In this document: piece after piece, positions 42,636 to 54,993 of the stretch
Layout: every line of letters begins with the position of its first letter
Numbering within the stretch: the first letter of the stretch is position 1
From: Streptomyces sp. TBY4
Lineage (GTDB): Bacteria; Actinomycetota; Actinomycetes; Streptomycetales; Streptomycetaceae
Reading direction: 5' to 3'
DNA length: 64,000 bases
Assembly (NCBI RefSeq): GCF_024213195.1
Contig: NZ_JANAVF010000006.1
Location: forward strand, 62,001 to 126,000
Program-made: the position numbers and the translations under genes
Notes under the pieces: generated by a model
What the model saw: the letters and a program-made list of their open reading frames with translations, nothing else
Databases searched by the model: none
Told to the model about the DNA's origin: nothing

Positions 42636-43667
42636 GTGGCGTCCCACCGTCGACCCAAGCAGCCGACCCGCATGCGCACCACCGTGCTCGGCGTCACCGC
42701 GGCGGCCGCCGTGGTCCTCTCGGGGCAGGCCGCCAACGCCGCCCCCGCCAAGCCGAACAAGGACGAGGTCAAGGCGAAGGTCGACGCCCTCTACGAAGAG
42801 GCGGAGCAGGCCACCGAGAAGTTCAACGGGGCCAAGGAGCGCCAGGACAAGCTCGAGACCGAGATCGGGCAGCTCCAGGACCAGGTCGCCCGCGGCCAGG
42901 AGGAGCTCAACGCGCTGCGCGGCACGCTCGGTTCGATGGCCAGCGCCCAGTACCGCAGCGGCGGCATCGACCAGTCCCTCGCGCTCTTCCTCTCGGCCGA
43001 CCCGGACAACTACCTCGACAAGGCCTCCACGCTGGAGCAGCTGAGCGGTCAGCAGGTCGAAAGCGTCCAGAAGATCCAGGCCAAGCAGCGCACCCTCGCG
43101 CAGCAGCGCCAGGAGGCCGCCGGCAAGCTCACCGACCTCGACGCCACCCGCAAGGAGCTCGGCGAGAAGAAGAAGGCCTCCTCGGACAAGCTCGCCGAGG
43201 CCCAGGCGCTGCTGAACACCCTGACCGCCCAGGAGCGGCAGCAGATCAAGGACGAGGAGGGCCGCGCCAGCCGCGGCGCCGGCGAGCGCGTCCCCGACCT
43301 CGGCAACGCGAAGCCCTCCGGCCGGGCCGGCGCCGCCCTCGCGGCCGCCAAGACCAAGATCGGCAGCGCGTACATATCCGGGCACGAAGGCCCCAACTCG
43401 TTCGACTGCTCGGGCCTGACCCAGTGGGCGTACAAGCAGGCGAACGTGTCGATATCGCGCACCACCTTCACGCAGATCAACGACGGCACCCGGATCGGCA
43501 GGAGCCAGCTCCAGCCCGGTGACCTGGTGTTCTTCTACGGCGACCTGCACCACGTCGGCCTGTACGCGGGCGGCAACACGGTGCTGCACGCCTCGAACCC
43601 GCGCAGCGGCGTCAAGTACGAATCGATCGACAACATGCCGTTCCAGTTCGGCGTGCGCGTCGGCTGA
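42636..43667 (+). CDS. Secreted NlpC/P60 peptidoglycan endopeptidase (copy 1)
   Basis: This 343-residue protein has a signal peptide (about 1-36, ending QAANAAPA), a long coiled-coil region (40-205), a linker and a C-terminal NlpC/P60 domain (230-343). Its catalytic Cys258 is in NSFDCSGLTQWAY, His306 in LHHVGLYAGG, and His318 in LHASNP. Such RipA/CwlO-like enzymes cut stem peptides in peptidoglycan, with the coiled coil restraining or positioning the catalytic domain, usually through FtsX-type partners. GTG 42636 has AAGGAG upstream. A paralogue follows. Confidence 0.95.
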   Translation: MASHRRPKQPTRMRTTVLGVTAAAAVVLSGQAANAAPAKPNKDEVKAKVDALYEEAEQATEKFNGAKERQDKLETEIGQLQDQVARGQEELNALRGTLGSMASAQYRSGGIDQSLALFLSADPDNYLDKASTLEQLSGQQVESVQKIQAKQRTLAQQRQEAAGKLTDLDATRKELGEKKKASSDKLAEAQALLNTLTAQERQQIKDEEGRASRGAGERVPDLGNAKPSGRAGAALAAAKTKIGSAYISGHEGPNSFDCSGLTQWAYKQANVSISRTTFTQINDGTRIGRSQLQPGDLVFFYGDLHHVGLYAGGNTVLHASNPRSGVKYESIDNMPFQFGVRVG

Positions 43668-43920
43668 CGCCCCCTCCTGCACACAGGGTCCGTCCGGACG
43701 CGCCGTACACCGCCCATCCGGGCGAATTACGAAGCCCCGCTCCGACCACACGCCCCGCCGGTGACCTGCGTCTCCGACGGGGCGTCACTGTGCGTGCCCG
43801 CCGGAGGTCGTTGGCCGGTGCCCTTCCGCGCGGCTACTGTCTGCCAGCGCGGAACCCCGGCACACGGCCGTCCACGGAGGGCGGACCCGGGTCCCGCTCA
43901 GCAGGAGGGAGCGGTTTCAC

Positions 43921-44973
43921 GTGGCGTCCCATCGCCGGTCCGGGCCCAGCGCCCTCGACCGGAACACCAAGGTCACCGTCCTCACCGCCGCCGCGGCGGG
44001 AGCGGCGGTCGCCATGTCGGGCGCACCCGCCGGTGCGGCCCCCGGCCTCCCGCAGGAGCCCTCCGCGGGCACCCGCGCCCAGGTCGACCGGCTCTTCGAA
44101 GAGGCCGAACAGGCCACCGAACGCTTCAACCAGGCAGGCGAGCGGGCCGGCCGGCTCCGCAGCGAAGTCGACCGGATCCAGGACGCGGTGGCCCGCGGAC
44201 AGGACCGCATCAACACCATGCGCGGGGTGCTCGGCGCCTACGCCGGAGCCCAGTACCGGGCCGGCGGCATCGACCCCGCCGTCGAGCTGATGCTCTCCGA
44301 AGACCCCGACGACTACCTCGCCAAGGCCGCCGCCCTCGACCGGCTCTCCGGCCGGCAGGCCCGCCAGCTCGACGAACTGCGCTCCGAGCAGCGCCGGCTC
44401 GGCCAGGAACGCCGGGAGGCCTCCCGCAAGCTCGCCGAACTCGACGCCCTGCGCGCCGACGTGGCGAAGGAGAAGCGCGCCGTCACCGCCAAGCTCGCAG
44501 CCGCCCGCCGGCTGCTGAACGAGATGCCCACGCAGGAGCGCGCCGAGTTCGACCGGGCCTCGCGCTCCGCCGGCCGCCCCGACGGACTGCCCGACCTCCC
44601 CGACATCGCGGCCTCCGGGCCCGCCTCCGGGCGCGCCATGACCGCCGTGATGGCGGCCCGGTCCGCCGTGGGGCGGCCCTACGTGTGGGGATCCACCGGC
44701 CCCTCCGGCTTCGACTGCTCCGGGCTGATGGTGTGGTCGTACCGGCAGGCGGGCGTGGCCCTGCCGCGCACCTCGCAGGCGCAGCGGCACGCCGGGCGGC
44801 GGGTGTCGCTGTCGGAGGCGCGGCCGGGGGACCTGGTGACGTACCGCTCGGACGCCAGCCACGTCGGCATGTACGTCGGCAACGGCCAGGTGGTGCACGC
44901 CCCGTACCCGGGGGCGCGGGTGCGGTACGACCCCGTCGGGATGATGCCCGTGTCCTCGGTGACCCGGCCCTGA
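43921..44973 (+). CDS. Secreted NlpC/P60 peptidoglycan endopeptidase (copy 2)
   Basis: This 350-residue paralogue of the preceding gene has the same layout: MASHRR start, signal peptide (ending APAGAAPG), coiled coil with the same EEAEQATE(R/K)FN segment, and an NlpC/P60 domain with Cys266 (GFDCSGLMVWSY), His314 (SHVGMYVG) and His326. The two clearly arose by tandem duplication and have diverged in the coiled coil. GTG 43921 follows AGGAGGGAG. Separate leader regions (about 250 bp each) suggest different regulation. Confidence 0.95.
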   Translation: MASHRRSGPSALDRNTKVTVLTAAAAGAAVAMSGAPAGAAPGLPQEPSAGTRAQVDRLFEEAEQATERFNQAGERAGRLRSEVDRIQDAVARGQDRINTMRGVLGAYAGAQYRAGGIDPAVELMLSEDPDDYLAKAAALDRLSGRQARQLDELRSEQRRLGQERREASRKLAELDALRADVAKEKRAVTAKLAAARRLLNEMPTQERAEFDRASRSAGRPDGLPDLPDIAASGPASGRAMTAVMAARSAVGRPYVWGSTGPSGFDCSGLMVWSYRQAGVALPRTSQAQRHAGRRVSLSEARPGDLVTYRSDASHVGMYVGNGQVVHAPYPGARVRYDPVGMMPVSSVTRP

Positions 44974-44998
44974 GGGCTGCGCTGCGTACGATCGGGTG

Positions 44999-46198
44999 AT
45001 GTTCCCGGTCCTGGGCCGTACCCCGCGCTGTACCCCTCGGCGGCGCCCGCGCGTGCTGTCGCCGGTGCTGCTCTGCCTGTTGCTGCTGTGCGTGCCGCTC
45101 GCCGGATGCGGTTCCGGTTCCGGTTCCCCCTCGGGTTCCGGTTCCGGGGCCCCCTCGGCTTCGGCGGACCCCGTCGAGCGGGACGTGCGGCGGGCCGTCG
45201 CCGACTGGTCGGCGGCCCCGCCCGCGGCCCTCGCGGCGATCCCGCTGGAGGGATGGTCGTACGAGGTCTCGACGGTCCGGGTGGACGGCGTACGGGCCCT
45301 CGCGCGCGCCGAGCTGCGCTACCGGCTCACCGGCTACGACACCGCCCCCGCCGGCTCCGCCCGCGAGGTGGAGCTCACCCGTGACGGCGGCTCCTGGGCG
45401 GTGACCGCCGACCGGCCTGCCCCCGGAGCCCTGCCGCAGCTGTGGGACCAGGGCCCGGTGTCCGTGGAGCGCGGGGCGCACGCCCTGGTGCTCGGCGGCG
45501 CGGGCCAGGGCTCCGGCCCCCTCTCCGAGATCGCCGCCGAGGCCGACAAGGCGGTGCCCGCGGCGAGCGCGGCCTGGCCGCGGCCGTGGGCGGGCCGGGT
45601 GGTGGTGCTGGTGCCCGGCTCGCTCGACGCGATGGCGGCGCTGCTGGGGCGGCCCGCCGAGGAGTACCGGGGGCTCGGCGCCGTCACCACCGGGCGGACC
45701 GGGGCGGGGCCCGCCCCCGCGGACCGGGTCGTGGTGAACCCCGAGGGGTACGGGCAGCTCACGGCGGAGGGCCGCCAGGTGATCCTGACCCACGAGACCA
45801 CCCACGTGGCCACCCGGGCGGCGACCACCTCCCGGACCCCGCTCTGGCTCTCCGAGGGCTTCGCGGACTGGGCCGCCTACCGCGACAGCGGCCGCACCCC
45901 GGCCGAAGCCGCGCCCTCCCTCGCCCGCGCGGTGCGGAGGGGGGAGCTGCCGGCGAGCCTCCCGGAGCCCGGGGCCTTCGCCTTCGGCGGGGACGCGGAC
46001 GCTTTGGCGCGGGCCTACGAGGGCTCCTGGCTGGCCTGCCGGCTCATCGCCCGGCGCTGGGGGGAGCCGGCACTGGTCTCCCTCTACGAGAGCGCGGGCC
46101 GGGAGTCCCTCCCGACGGCCCTGCAGAAGTCCCTCGGCACGGACCCCGCGGCCCTGACCCGCGCCTGGCAGCAGTCTCTGACCGGGGAGTTCCGCTAG
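44999..46198 (+). CDS. Lipoprotein zinc metallopeptidase (gluzincin-type)
   Basis: This 399-residue protein has a lipoprotein signal (VPLAGC, Cys37), a Gly/Ser repeat linker (GSGSGSPSGSGSG), a beta domain (60-150) and a metallopeptidase domain. HETTH at 265-269 gives the zinc ligands and catalytic Glu266. The downstream SEGFADW supplies the third ligand Glu286, as in thermolysin-like gluzincins. It lies 25 bp after the second NlpC/P60 gene. GTG 44996 is an alternative start. The substrate is unknown; a cell-envelope protein is likely from location. Confidence 0.88.
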   Translation: MFPVLGRTPRCTPRRRPRVLSPVLLCLLLLCVPLAGCGSGSGSPSGSGSGAPSASADPVERDVRRAVADWSAAPPAALAAIPLEGWSYEVSTVRVDGVRALARAELRYRLTGYDTAPAGSAREVELTRDGGSWAVTADRPAPGALPQLWDQGPVSVERGAHALVLGGAGQGSGPLSEIAAEADKAVPAASAAWPRPWAGRVVVLVPGSLDAMAALLGRPAEEYRGLGAVTTGRTGAGPAPADRVVVNPEGYGQLTAEGRQVILTHETTHVATRAATTSRTPLWLSEGFADWAAYRDSGRTPAEAAPSLARAVRRGELPASLPEPGAFAFGGDADALARAYEGSWLACRLIARRWGEPALVSLYESAGRESLPTALQKSLGTDPAALTRAWQQSLTGEFR

Positions 46199-46210
46199 CC
46201 CGCGCCGTTG

Positions 46211-46262
46211 CCGGGGGCCGGCCCCCGGACCCCCGCTCCTCAAACGCCGGAGGGGCTGGATC
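46211..46262. repeat. Dispersed palindromic repeat, copy 2 (half element)
   Basis: CCGGGGGCCGGCCCCCGG, itself a palindrome, is followed by ACCCCCGCTCCTCAAACGCC and GGAGGGGCTGGATC. This is the left half of the elements at 52.8 and 56.9 kb; the right half is missing here. It lies between the metallopeptidase and the mannosyltransferase genes. Confidence 0.75.
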
Positions 46263-46316
46263 TTGCGCATCGCGCCGCAGGTCACCTCGGGTCGCCTCCG
46301 GTAGGGTCGGCAGGCG

Positions 46317-47459
46317 ATGGACAAGACGCTGATCGTGACCAACGACTTCCCGCCGCGGCCAGGAGGCATCCAGGCCTTCCTGCACAACATGGCGCTGCGC
46401 CTCGACCCCGACAAGGTCGTGGTCTACGCCTCCACCTGGAAGCACTCGGCCGAGGGCAGGGCCGCCACCGCCGCCTTCGACGCGGAGCAGCCCTTCCAGG
46501 TGGTCCGCGACCGGACGACGATGCTGCTGCCGACCCCCAGGGTCACCCGCCGGGCCGTGGGCCTGCTGCGCGAACACGGCTGCTCGTCGGTGTGGTTCGG
46601 CGCGGCGGCCCCGCTGGGGCTGATGGGGCCCGCGCTGCGCCGGGCGGGGGCGCGCCGGATCGTGGCGACCACGCACGGGCACGAGGCCGGCTGGGCGCAG
46701 CTGCCGGTCGCGCGCGGGCTGCTGCGGCGGATCGGCGAGGGCACGGACACCCTGACCTATCTGGGGGAGTACACGCGTTCGCGGATCGCCTCCGCCCTGA
46801 CGGACCGGGCGGCGGCACGGATGACGCAGCTCCCGCCGGGCGTGGACGAGAAGACCTTCCACCCGGGGTCGGGCGGCGCGGAGGTCCGGGCGGGGCTCGG
46901 TCTGACGGACCGGCCGGTGGTCGTCTGCGTCTCGCGCCTCGTCCCCCGCAAGGGCCAGGACACGCTGATCGAGGCGATGCCGCGGATCCTGGCGGCGCTC
47001 CCGGACGCCGTCCTGCTCATCGTGGGCGGCGGCCCCTACGAGGCCGACCTGAAGGCCCTGGCCGCCCGGACCGGGGTCGCGGATTCCGTCGTGTTCACGG
47101 GCGCGGTCCCGTGGTCCGAACTGCCCGCCCACTACGGGGCCGGAGACGTCTTCGCGATGCCCTGCCGGACCCGGCGCGGCGGGCTCGACGTGGAGGGTCT
47201 CGGCATCGTCTACCTGGAGGCCTCCGCCACCGGCCTGCCGGTGATCGCCGGCGACTCCGGCGGCGCCCCGGACGCCGTACTGGACGGGGAGACGGGCTGG
47301 GTGGTCCCCGGCGGCGCCCCGGCCGAGACCGCGGAACGCGTCCTCGCCCTGCTCCGGGACCCGGCCCTGCGCGCGCGCATGGGCGGGCGCGGCCGTGCCT
47401 GGGTCGAGGAGAAGTGGCGCTGGGACCTGCTGGCGGAGCGGCTGCGCGAGCTGCTGTAA
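46317..47459 (+). CDS. pimB: GT4 glycosyltransferase, PimB-like phosphatidylinositol mannosyltransferase
   Basis: This 380-residue GT-B enzyme begins TLIVTNDFPPRPGGIQAFLHN, and has GWAQLPVARGLLRRIGEGTD, QLPPGVDEKTFHPG, VCVSRLVPRKGQDTLIEAM and the donor-binding GLDVEGLGIVYLEASATGLPVI. The sequence resembles actinobacterial PimB, which adds the second mannose of phosphatidylinositol dimannoside on the cytosolic membrane face. Assignment to another GT4 subfamily cannot be excluded. ATG 46317 is clear. A GGGGGG/CCCCC hairpin near 47503-47520 may end the transcript. Confidence 0.82.
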   Translation: MDKTLIVTNDFPPRPGGIQAFLHNMALRLDPDKVVVYASTWKHSAEGRAATAAFDAEQPFQVVRDRTTMLLPTPRVTRRAVGLLREHGCSSVWFGAAAPLGLMGPALRRAGARRIVATTHGHEAGWAQLPVARGLLRRIGEGTDTLTYLGEYTRSRIASALTDRAAARMTQLPPGVDEKTFHPGSGGAEVRAGLGLTDRPVVVCVSRLVPRKGQDTLIEAMPRILAALPDAVLLIVGGGPYEADLKALAARTGVADSVVFTGAVPWSELPAHYGAGDVFAMPCRTRRGGLDVEGLGIVYLEASATGLPVIAGDSGGAPDAVLDGETGWVVPGGAPAETAERVLALLRDPALRARMGGRGRAWVEEKWRWDLLAERLRELL

Positions 47460-47597
47460 CCCGCTCGCGTAGAGCGCAAGCAGCATCCCCTTTCCGTACG
47501 GAGGGGGGATTATCGCCCCCGGGGGCCCCATCGCGGGCAGAGTCGATCAAACCGCTCGGGCCGGGGCGCGGCCCGCCTACGGTCGAGCCATGTCTGA

Positions 47598-49280
<1,683 letters not shown>

Positions 49281-49292
49281 CGAACCGGACCA

Positions 49293-51089
<1,797 letters not shown>

Positions 51090-51317
51090 GACTGCTGCTC
51101 CTCTGGGCGCCATCGCCACCATGTGGACCGACCGGACGTTACCCATCGGTAGGGGGTTCCGGATAGAGGGAACCGGCCAGATGTTCCCTGCGTCACATGT
51201 CGCGGCCGTGTCCTGCCGACATTAGTCGACCCGGTTTGCGACTCGGAAGTAACCGCAGGTCCGGCCGCCTGAGCCGATTCCCTCCCCGCGGTGGCCCGGC
51301 GCGCCTAGGGTGGCGGC

Positions 51318-52112
51318 ATGGGTGGCTCTATGGGTGGTACGCAGAACCGGACACGGGTCCACGTCGTCAGCGACGTCCACGGCAACACCGAGGCCCTGGC
51401 GCGGGCCGGGGAAGGCGCCGACGCGCTGATCTGCCTCGGCGACCTCGTCCTCTTCCTCGACTACGCCGACCACTCGCGCGGCATCTTCCCCGACCTCTTC
51501 GGCGTCGAGAACGCCGATCACATCGTGGAGCTGCGCACCGCGCGCCGCTTCGAGGAGGCCCGCGAGTTCGCCCGCGGCCTCTGGGCCGGACTGGACCGGG
51601 ACCGGCTGGTCGAGGGCGCGGTCCGGCGCCAGTACGCCGAAATGTTCGCCGCCTTCCCGAAGCCCACGTACGCCACCTACGGCAACGTGGACATCCCCGG
51701 CCTCTGGCCCGAGTACGCGGGCCCCGGCCTGACCGTGCTCGACGGACAGCGGGCCGAGATCGGCGGCCGGGTCTTCGGCTTCGTCGGCGGCGGACTGCCC
51801 TCCCCGATGCGCACGCCCTACGAGGTGCCCGAGGAGGAGTACGCGGCCAAGGTGGAGGCGCTGGGCGAGGTCGACGTGCTCTGCTCCCACATCCCGCCGG
51901 AGGTGCCGGAACTCTGCTACGACACCGTGGCGCGGCGCTTCGAACGGGGCAGCGGGGCGCTGCTCGCCGCGATCCGCAAGGTGCGGCCCCGGTACGCCCT
52001 CTTCGGCCACGTCCACCAGCCGCTCGCCCGGCGGATGCGGATCGGCGCCACCGAGTGCGTGAACGTCGGGCACTTCGCCGCCACGGGGAGGCCGTGGGCC
52101 CTGGAGTGGTGA
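51318..52112 (+). CDS. Calcineurin-like metallophosphoesterase
   Basis: This 264-residue protein has the metal-binding motifs of the family: VVSDVHGN, CLGDLV, YGNVD (replacing GNHD), CSHIPPE and FGHVHQP. The GNxD form and insertions (HSRGIFPDLFGVENADH) are like actinobacterial members. The substrate is unknown (phosphodiester, nucleotide or phosphoprotein). It is divergent from the acyl-CoA ligase. ATG 51318 or the ATG five codons later could start it. Confidence 0.9.
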   Translation: MGGSMGGTQNRTRVHVVSDVHGNTEALARAGEGADALICLGDLVLFLDYADHSRGIFPDLFGVENADHIVELRTARRFEEAREFARGLWAGLDRDRLVEGAVRRQYAEMFAAFPKPTYATYGNVDIPGLWPEYAGPGLTVLDGQRAEIGGRVFGFVGGGLPSPMRTPYEVPEEEYAAKVEALGEVDVLCSHIPPEVPELCYDTVARRFERGSGALLAAIRKVRPRYALFGHVHQPLARRMRIGATECVNVGHFAATGRPWALEW

Positions 52113-52201
52113 CCGGTCACGACGTGACGCGCGATAGCCTTCACGCGGCGGCCCCGGCCGTCCGCACACTTCCTCGAACTCCCCCCGGAGGAGCGACCGC
52201 G

Positions 52202-52660
52202 ATGGCGGAACACACCAGCTCGAGCATCACGATCGAGGCGTCCCCGGCCGACGTCATGGCCGTGATCGCCGACTTCGCCCGCTACCCGGAATGGACCGGC
52301 GAGGTGAAGGAGGCCGAGGTACTGGCCAAGGACGACTCCGGCCGGGCCGCGCTCGTCCGGCTGCTGCTGGACGCCGGCGCGATCAAGGACGACCACACGC
52401 TGGCGTACACCTGGCCGGCGGAGAACACGGTCAGCTGGACGCTGGACAAGTCCCAGATGCTGCGGCAGCTCGACGGGTCCTACCAGCTGGCGCCGGTCGC
52501 CGGGGGCGCCCGCACCGAGGTCACCTACTCCCTGACGGTGGACGTCAAGATCCCGATGCTCGGAATGATCAAGCGCAAGGCGGAGAAGGTCATCATCGAC
52601 CGCGCCCTGGCAGGCCTGAAGAAGCGCGTGGAAAGCCACCCCGGCGCCAACCCTTCTTAA
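52202..52660 (+). CDS. SRPBCC (START-like/polyketide cyclase family) protein
   Basis: This 152-residue protein has the helix-grip fold pattern: SITIEASPADVMAVIADFARYPEWTGEVKEAEVL at the N-terminus, a long beta section, and a C-terminal amphipathic helix (AEKVIIDRALAGLKKRVE). The fold binds a hydrophobic ligand; the family is common in Streptomyces as small proteins outside polyketide clusters. CCCGGAGGAG precedes the ATG. It lies 89 bp after the phosphoesterase. Confidence 0.9.
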   Translation: MAEHTSSSITIEASPADVMAVIADFARYPEWTGEVKEAEVLAKDDSGRAALVRLLLDAGAIKDDHTLAYTWPAENTVSWTLDKSQMLRQLDGSYQLAPVAGGARTEVTYSLTVDVKIPMLGMIKRKAEKVIIDRALAGLKKRVESHPGANPS

Positions 52661-53010
52661 CGCGGAGCTCGCACCGCTGCGCGGGCTTCGCTCCGCTGCG
52701 CCGGACTCCGTCCGGCGGTGGCGGGTCGGCGGTGCGGCCACGGCCGCCTGTTGTGGGTGCCGGTGGGCGGGTGCGGCTGGGTGTGCCCTGCGGGGCTGGG
52801 TCCCCTACCCGCCCTTCGCCCGTTCCCCGGGCTGCGCCCGGGCCCCTTGCCGGGGGCGCTGCCCCCGGACCCCCGCTCCTCAAACGCCGGAGGGGCTGGG
52901 TGCATCCAGCCTCGCCGGCGTTTGAGGAGCGGGGTCTGGGGCGGAGCCCCAGGGGCTTGGCGGGTCCGGGCAGCGCCCGGGGAACGGTGGAAGGGCGGGT
53001 AGGGGACTCC
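52661..53010. repeat. Dispersed palindromic repeat, copy 3 (large composite)
   Basis: This is the main part of a 487-bp gap without genes. It starts with a module CGCGGAGCTCGCACCGCTGC... (52661-52724). A large interrupted palindrome follows: GTCCCCTACCCGCCCTTCGC...CCCCGGG (52799-52830) pairs with CCCGGGGAACGGTGGAAGGG...GGGGA (52977-53006). At the centre, CTCCTCAAACGCCGGAGGGG...(52877-52898) faces CCAGCCTCGCCGGCGTTTGAGGAG (52906-52929). The remaining 53011-53147 holds only the promoter/leader of the next gene. Confidence 0.88.
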
Positions 53011-53147
53011 GCCCGCGCAGCGGCAACGGTCGCAGCGGGGGGCCGGGGGCCAGGGCCCGGGTGGGGTTTCGTGGCGTGGCAGGCTGGCGGGGCCAGGGTC
53101 GGGCTCGCCGGGAGGCGGGGCCGGGCACACGCGGAGCTAGGAGCAGC

Positions 53148-54296
53148 ATGCACACCCTTCTCGTCACCGGCCCCGGCGGCGCCGGACGCAGCACCGTCGC
53201 GGCCGCCACCGCGCTCGCCGCCGCACGGCAGGGCCACCGCGTGCTCCTCCTCACCGCAGACCCCACCGACCCCCCGGTCACCCCCCAGGGCAGCCTCCGC
53301 GTGTCCCGCGTCGACTCCGGCGAGGAGTTCCGCACGGAGCTGCTCTCGCTCCAGGAGCGCGGCTCCGCCCTGCTCGGGATGCTCGGCGCACGCCCGCTGC
53401 ACACCGACGAGATCACCGAACTGCCCGGCGCCGAGCAGTTCGCGCTGCTCCGCGCCCTGCGGCGGGCCGCGCAGGAGCCCGGCACCGATCTCGTGGTGGT
53501 GGACCTCCCGCCGCTGCACCAGGCGATCACCACCCTCGCCCTCCCCGCCCAGCTCCGCCGCTACCTCGCCCGGCTGCTCCCCGCGGAGCGCCAGGCGGCC
53601 CGCGCCCTGCGCCCCGTACTGGCCCAGCTCGCCGGGGTCCCGATGCCCGCGCAGTGGCTGTACGAGGCCGCCGCCCGCTGGGACGAGGACCTGGCGGCCG
53701 TCCAGGACGTCCTGGAGGCCCCCACCACCTCCGTACGGCTCGTCGCCGAGCCCGGCCCCGCCGCCGACGCCGCGCTGCGCCTGGGCAGGCTCGGGCTCGC
53801 CCTGCACCGGCTGCCCGTCTCGGCGCTCGTCGCCAACCGGATGCTGCCCGCCGGGTCCGCCGACCCGTGGCTGTCGGGGCTCGCCGCGCAGCAGGAGAAG
53901 TACGCCGCCCAGTGGGCCGGGGACGAGAGCCTCCCGGTGCTCCCCGTACCCCACCTGGGCCGGGACCCGCACGGACCCGAGGAGCTGGCGGAGCTGGCTC
54001 CGGCCCCCGCCCCGGCGACCGTGCCGCGGCCCGTCTGGGCCGTCGAGGACCGGATCGCCGAGGACGGGGTGCTGCTGTGGAAGGTCCCGCTGCCCCGCGC
54101 GGAGAAGCGGGAGCTCGGCCTGGTCCGGCGCGGCGACGAGCTGCTGCTCACGGTGGGCCCGTACCGCAGGATCGTGCCCCTGCCCGCCGCGCTGCGCCGC
54201 TGCACGGTCTCCGGCGCCGCCCTCGCCGACGACGAGCTCCGCATCCGCTTCACCCCGGACCCGGGCCTGTGGCCCCGGAGCGGGGACGAGGCGTAG
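53148..54296 (+). CDS. ArsA-like (GET3/MinD-type) ATPase-fold protein with altered P-loop
   Basis: This 382-residue protein has the overall form of actinobacterial ArsA-family ATPases: LLVTGPGGAGRSTVAAATALAAARQGHRVLLLTADP at the N-terminus, VVVDLPPL (Walker B region), and the C-terminal WAVEDRIAEDGVLLWKVPLP and LLLTVGPYRRIVPLPAALRRC domain (as in HSP20-like folds). The normal deviant Walker A (G-K-G-G-x-G-K-S/T) is G-P-G-G-A-G-R-S-T, with both lysines replaced (Arg14 at the second). ATP hydrolysis is therefore in doubt. ATG 53148 follows AGGAG. Confidence 0.85.
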   Translation: MHTLLVTGPGGAGRSTVAAATALAAARQGHRVLLLTADPTDPPVTPQGSLRVSRVDSGEEFRTELLSLQERGSALLGMLGARPLHTDEITELPGAEQFALLRALRRAAQEPGTDLVVVDLPPLHQAITTLALPAQLRRYLARLLPAERQAARALRPVLAQLAGVPMPAQWLYEAAARWDEDLAAVQDVLEAPTTSVRLVAEPGPAADAALRLGRLGLALHRLPVSALVANRMLPAGSADPWLSGLAAQQEKYAAQWAGDESLPVLPVPHLGRDPHGPEELAELAPAPAPATVPRPVWAVEDRIAEDGVLLWKVPLPRAEKRELGLVRRGDELLLTVGPYRRIVPLPAALRRCTVSGAALADDELRIRFTPDPGLWPRSGDEA

Positions 54297-54410
54297 CCGA
54301 GCCGTAGCAGACGGCCCCGGGGGCCTGGGGGGCGTACCGCCGTTCGGGTAACGTCGGAGGGAGCAGGAGTCCGTTCCGCACGCCCAGCAGCCGCCGCAGG
54401 AGAGTCCGCC

Positions 54411-54932
54411 ATGAGCGAGGCCACCGACCGCCCCACCGATGCTTCCGCCGGGGACGACGCCTGGGCCGAGGCGTGCGCCGAGGACCTCGCCGCCGAGCGG
54501 GAGCGCCGCAGGTCCGAGCAGGGCTCCTCCGCGGGCGCCGGGACCGGTACCGCGGCCGAGGAGCTGTTCAAGCTCTTCGAGGCCGTCGCCGGGAAGGTGT
54601 CCGACAAGGTCTCCGCGCTCGACAACCCGCTGTTCGGCGTCGCCGCGCAGGGCGCCGTACGGCAGTTCGTCAACCAGGCGAAGAGCGCCGCCAAACCCGT
54701 GGTCGAGCGCAACCCCGAGGTCTTCGAGCACCTCGCGGCGGCCGGCTCGGAGCTGCTCGCCGCCTACCGTTCCGCGGTCGAGGGCCACGAGCGCCGCTGG
54801 ACGCGCGGTGAAACGGCCCCCGGGCGGGGCGACGGGACCGACGGGAGCGCGTCCGGGAACGCCTCCGGGAACGCGAAGGACCCCCGTGACGAGGGCGACG
54901 GCGGCCCGACCGAGCGGATCGATCTCGACTGA
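54411..54932 (+). CDS. DUF5304-type small acidic protein
   Basis: This 173-residue protein has a Glu/Ala-rich helical N-terminus (AWAEACAEDLAAERERR), a middle helical segment (AEELFKLFEAVAGKVSDKVSAL, AAQGAVRQFVNQAKSAAKPVVERNPEVFEHL) and a disordered Gly/Ser/Asp C-terminus with a short GNASGNA repeat. I recognise it as a Streptomyces family (DUF5304) constantly found upstream of the glucokinase gene. No function is known. AGGAG precedes the ATG by 8 nt. Confidence 0.8.
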   Translation: MSEATDRPTDASAGDDAWAEACAEDLAAERERRRSEQGSSAGAGTGTAAEELFKLFEAVAGKVSDKVSALDNPLFGVAAQGAVRQFVNQAKSAAKPVVERNPEVFEHLAAAGSELLAAYRSAVEGHERRWTRGETAPGRGDGTDGSASGNASGNAKDPRDEGDGGPTERIDLD

Positions 54933-54993
54933 ACCCCCTCCTCCCTCGGGTACGGTTGACAGCGGCGGGGTTTGACCGGAAACCGAGGGACTA

